Below, in pieces: positions 62,227-64,000 of a stretch of 64,000 bases of DNA (position 1 is the first letter of the stretch; each line of letters begins with the position of its first letter). The translations under genes were made by a program, and so were the position numbers. The stretch is from Phycisphaerales bacterium (GTDB lineage Bacteria > Planctomycetota > Phycisphaerae > Phycisphaerales > SM1A02), in NCBI GenBank assembly GCA_028278245.1, contig JANQEQ010000173.1, forward strand, positions 62,001 through 126,000, in the 5' to 3' direction. The notes under the pieces were generated by a model. It was given only the letters and a program-made list of their open reading frames with translations, did not search any database and was not told where the DNA came from.

Positions 62227-62654
62227 CAGTATACCCTTTGGTATACATCATATATGCTTGATCGTCCGACTTTCGTGACTCCGGTATAAACAGCTTTCAG
62301 TATCCCATCCTGAAAGAAAAAGATATAAGGTTTTGATCCTGCATAGCCACCATAACTGTTCTTTGCGTTTACACCAGCCAGCATTTTATAGCCGAACATC
62401 CACTCACCACTGGGTACTTCACTTCGCTCATAACCTTGTTCAACCGGTCCCCAGATCACGCGGCGAGAATCGGGATCTTTGAGTACAGAGACTAAATACA
62501 TATCAGCTTGCTTCTCTGCACTCGCTTGCGTTATTGGCTCGCCATAGTCTGCATTTGCTATTAGTTCGGCGGATGGCTTCACCGACGTTTCACATCCAGC
62601 AAGAAGATCGACTACGAAAACCACGATCACGATTGTGAGGAGTTGGCGCATCAT
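62226..62654 (-). CDS. Small predicted lipoprotein
   Basis: The 142-residue protein starts with a lipoprotein signal ending LLAGCETS (Cys21 lipidated). The rest is an alpha/beta domain of unknown family (DPDSRRVIWGPVEQGYER, SGEWMFGYKMLAGVNAKN, PYIFFFQDGILKAVY), which resembles small periplasmic domains in planctomycetes. It is coupled to the HEPN-like gene by TGATG. Confidence 0.6.
   Translation of the reverse strand: MMRQLLTIVIVVFVVDLLAGCETSVKPSAELIANADYGEPITQASAEKQADMYLVSVLKDPDSRRVIWGPVEQGYERSEVPSGEWMFGYKMLAGVNAKNSYGGYAGSKPYIFFFQDGILKAVYTGVTKVGRSSIYDVYQRVY
62229..62246. promoter_or_regulatory. Inverted repeat at the lipoprotein/HEPN-like junction
   Basis: GTATACC and GGTATAC arms with a 4-base spacer lie at the end of the lipoprotein coding region, just before the next start. 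It encodes the last residues (VYQRVY), so it may be chance. Confidence 0.25.
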
Positions 62655-62854
62655 GCCGCGATTGTACCGATTCGCGATCGTGCAGTACAGGGACGGGATG
62701 TCTTAGTCCTTACTTCTCCTACGACAACGTGAGAACAGGGAGGATACAACGAAAAGCTGGACACGGTGCCAGTTTAGCGAACCGCAATTAGCTGAAACGG
62801 CGGTGATTATTCAGAATCCGGGTGGAAATTACACGGATAGTGCAACATCAGCCG

Positions 62855-63682
62855 ATGAATCTCCAGTCCATGCGATACGCACTACTGTTTCAATCCACTT
62901 TGACGATCAGCCTACTTTGCCAGCCGGTATGGGGTGAGGAGCCTGTCTTTATTTCACCGTTGGATCAGGCAGTGGAAGATACAAGCGTACTTTCCACCAG
63001 CTTGCGTAAGATCGACTGGGATACCCGGTACCCGGTGGGTTTTGAGAATGTGTATCGTATCCCCGGCCACGATGACAAACTCATGCGCGCTGACGGCGCG
63101 CTGTATGCCATCTTCCCCCAATCGGTCTACGCCAACACGGCCTATGGCGACATTCCGCTCATCCCCCACGATACGGTTTTTTCCATCGGCTGGCCCTGGA
63201 GCGATCAACCGATTCCATCGGAGTTAGGGCGCCATCATTACTTCGGTCCTCAAGGTGTTCCCGCTGCCGCCCAGCCATCATCTTCCCTTGTTGACGATCT
63301 GCTTCTTGACGCGCGCATCAATCTTCGCCTGGACACGCGTTACGAACCGCAACCGTATGCCATCGAGGATATGGCACCTCGTGACATTGCGGTTTTCCAC
63401 ATGGATGCGATTCCCCACGCAAGTGTGTTGGATAAGATCCCGCAGGAATCCGCGCAGCAAGGGGAAGAAACTACCGACACAACATATTCCGAGGAAACAT
63501 CAGGCGAACCGGATCGAACACCACTGCCGAGGTATGTGTATCCGATACAGTTCGAGATGGACTCAGATGTACAGCAATCAGAATCCATTCAGCACCGCAC
63601 GATTGTGACTGACATGACCTATCGCAGCCGAAGACTTCGCGAGCTTATGGAAAATGCAACGCGCGACCGGGTGGATTCATAA
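62855..63682 (+). CDS. Secreted or periplasmic protein of unknown function
   Basis: I do not recognise this 275-residue protein. It has a signal-like N-terminus (MRYALLFQSTLTISLLCQPVWG) and a conserved-looking core (WDTRYPVGFENVYRIPGHDDKLMRADGALYAIFPQS). A Ser/Thr/Glu linker and a charged C-terminus ending in RRLRELMENATRD follow. No strong ribosome-binding site marks either ATG 62855 or ATG 62870. It is a likely planctomycete-specific protein. Confidence 0.6.
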   Translation: MNLQSMRYALLFQSTLTISLLCQPVWGEEPVFISPLDQAVEDTSVLSTSLRKIDWDTRYPVGFENVYRIPGHDDKLMRADGALYAIFPQSVYANTAYGDIPLIPHDTVFSIGWPWSDQPIPSELGRHHYFGPQGVPAAAQPSSSLVDDLLLDARINLRLDTRYEPQPYAIEDMAPRDIAVFHMDAIPHASVLDKIPQESAQQGEETTDTTYSEETSGEPDRTPLPRYVYPIQFEMDSDVQQSESIQHRTIVTDMTYRSRRLRELMENATRDRVDS

Positions 63683-63767
63683 TTCACACAATCCCACAGG
63701 TAAATGAGGCATTCACAGCGTGCGGGTGTGGTGTAGGTGTGTGGTAGTGGGGGGCAGTGTGGGGGGA

Positions 63768-63992
63768 TTATGCCGCTTTGGGGTCATCGTCATCTTCATC
63801 AAAGAATCCCAGGCAGTTCAACTCGCGTGCCAGATCCTTGATTGAGCGGTTCATTGATTCCAGCGCAGACATAATATCCTGTGATATTTCCTCTGGCGGC
63901 TGACAATTTTCATGGGACTCTTCGGTCGCCCGTTCGCCGGTCTGCTCGATCGGGAAACGTATCGGCGGGCTGTTACGAAGACGGCTGTACAT
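63768..63992 (-). CDS. Small acidic-tailed protein
   Basis: The 74-residue product has a helical middle (SQDIMSALESMNRSIKDLARELN) and a Cys in LNCLGFF. It ends in DEDDDDPKAA. No family is recognised. It lies at the right edge of the window, and an upstream start beyond the edge cannot be excluded. Its stop is followed on the sense strand by TCCCCCCACACTG, a recurring C-run motif. Confidence 0.5.
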   Translation of the reverse strand: MYSRLRNSPPIRFPIEQTGERATEESHENCQPPEEISQDIMSALESMNRSIKDLARELNCLGFFDEDDDDPKAA

Positions 63993-64000
63993 GTGAGGGT

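Noticed and set aside
1-64000. CRISPR array, transposase, integrase or phage genes
   Set aside because: No regularly spaced repeats, DDE/serine/tyrosine recombinase motifs or phage structural genes were seen.

Overview
The window looks like chromosome from a Planctomycetota bacterium, most likely of the Phycisphaerae type. The reasons are inference from content: secreted beta-helix proteins ending in a dockerin-like Asp repeat with flanking cysteines, PEP-CTERM-like sorting tails ending in Arg runs, a SecG with a long extracytoplasmic tail, and long LeuRS and AlaRS. No ribosomal RNA, CRISPR array, transposase or phage gene was found. The window opens inside a glycosyltransferase gene.

Layout. 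0-7 kb: end of a glycosyltransferase, a methyltransferase, tpiA, secG, a yicC-type RNase, an APH-like kinase and glnA. 7-20 kb: leuS, folC, a LOG-family gene, galK, a Na/Pi symporter with a PhoU-like partner, mgtE, and a tight hpt / PH-domain / folA operon. 20-25.5 kb: an accessory stretch with a PEP-CTERM protein, tRNA-Leu(UAA), a dockerin remnant, a His/Glu-rich lipoprotein with a PepSY-type membrane protein, a DUF454 protein, and an exact 22-nt copy of the 5' end of tRNA-Leu. 25.8-31.7 kb: the most unusual block, described below. 32-46 kb: clpS, asd, purE, an MdaB-like flavoprotein, a DUF1573 lipoprotein, an HD-GYP protein, an alaS operon, panB, an HtrA-type protease and a lone OppF-type ATPase. 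46-57 kb: secreted surface-type proteins (one PEP-CTERM-like, three beta-helix/dockerin) interleaved with thyA, moxR and membrane proteins. 57-64 kb: nadA, a PilZ protein, ispE, an M3 peptidase and small unknowns.

The block at 25.8-29.9 kb is a minus-strand operon in this order of transcription: an HTH / Cys-rich / receiver-like regulator, a one-domain DsrC-like protein, a DsrM/NarI-like cytochrome b, a DsrK/HdrD-like iron-sulfur protein, and a protein made of two fused DsrC domains. A dihydrolipoamide-dehydrogenase-like flavoprotein lies just upstream on the same strand. No dsrAB is present in the window. I infer a membrane quinone-to-thiol/persulfide electron relay whose two Cys-arm DsrC partners have split the usual cysteine pair between domains. 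The substrate is unknown.

A second thread is a six-cysteine module shared by the SecG tail and two secreted beta-helix proteins. This links the translocon tail to the secreted protein set. Other points of interest are an AT-richer insertion in AlaRS, an orphan 38-codon dockerin ORF, and a recurrent C-run followed by ACAC near gene ends and starts.
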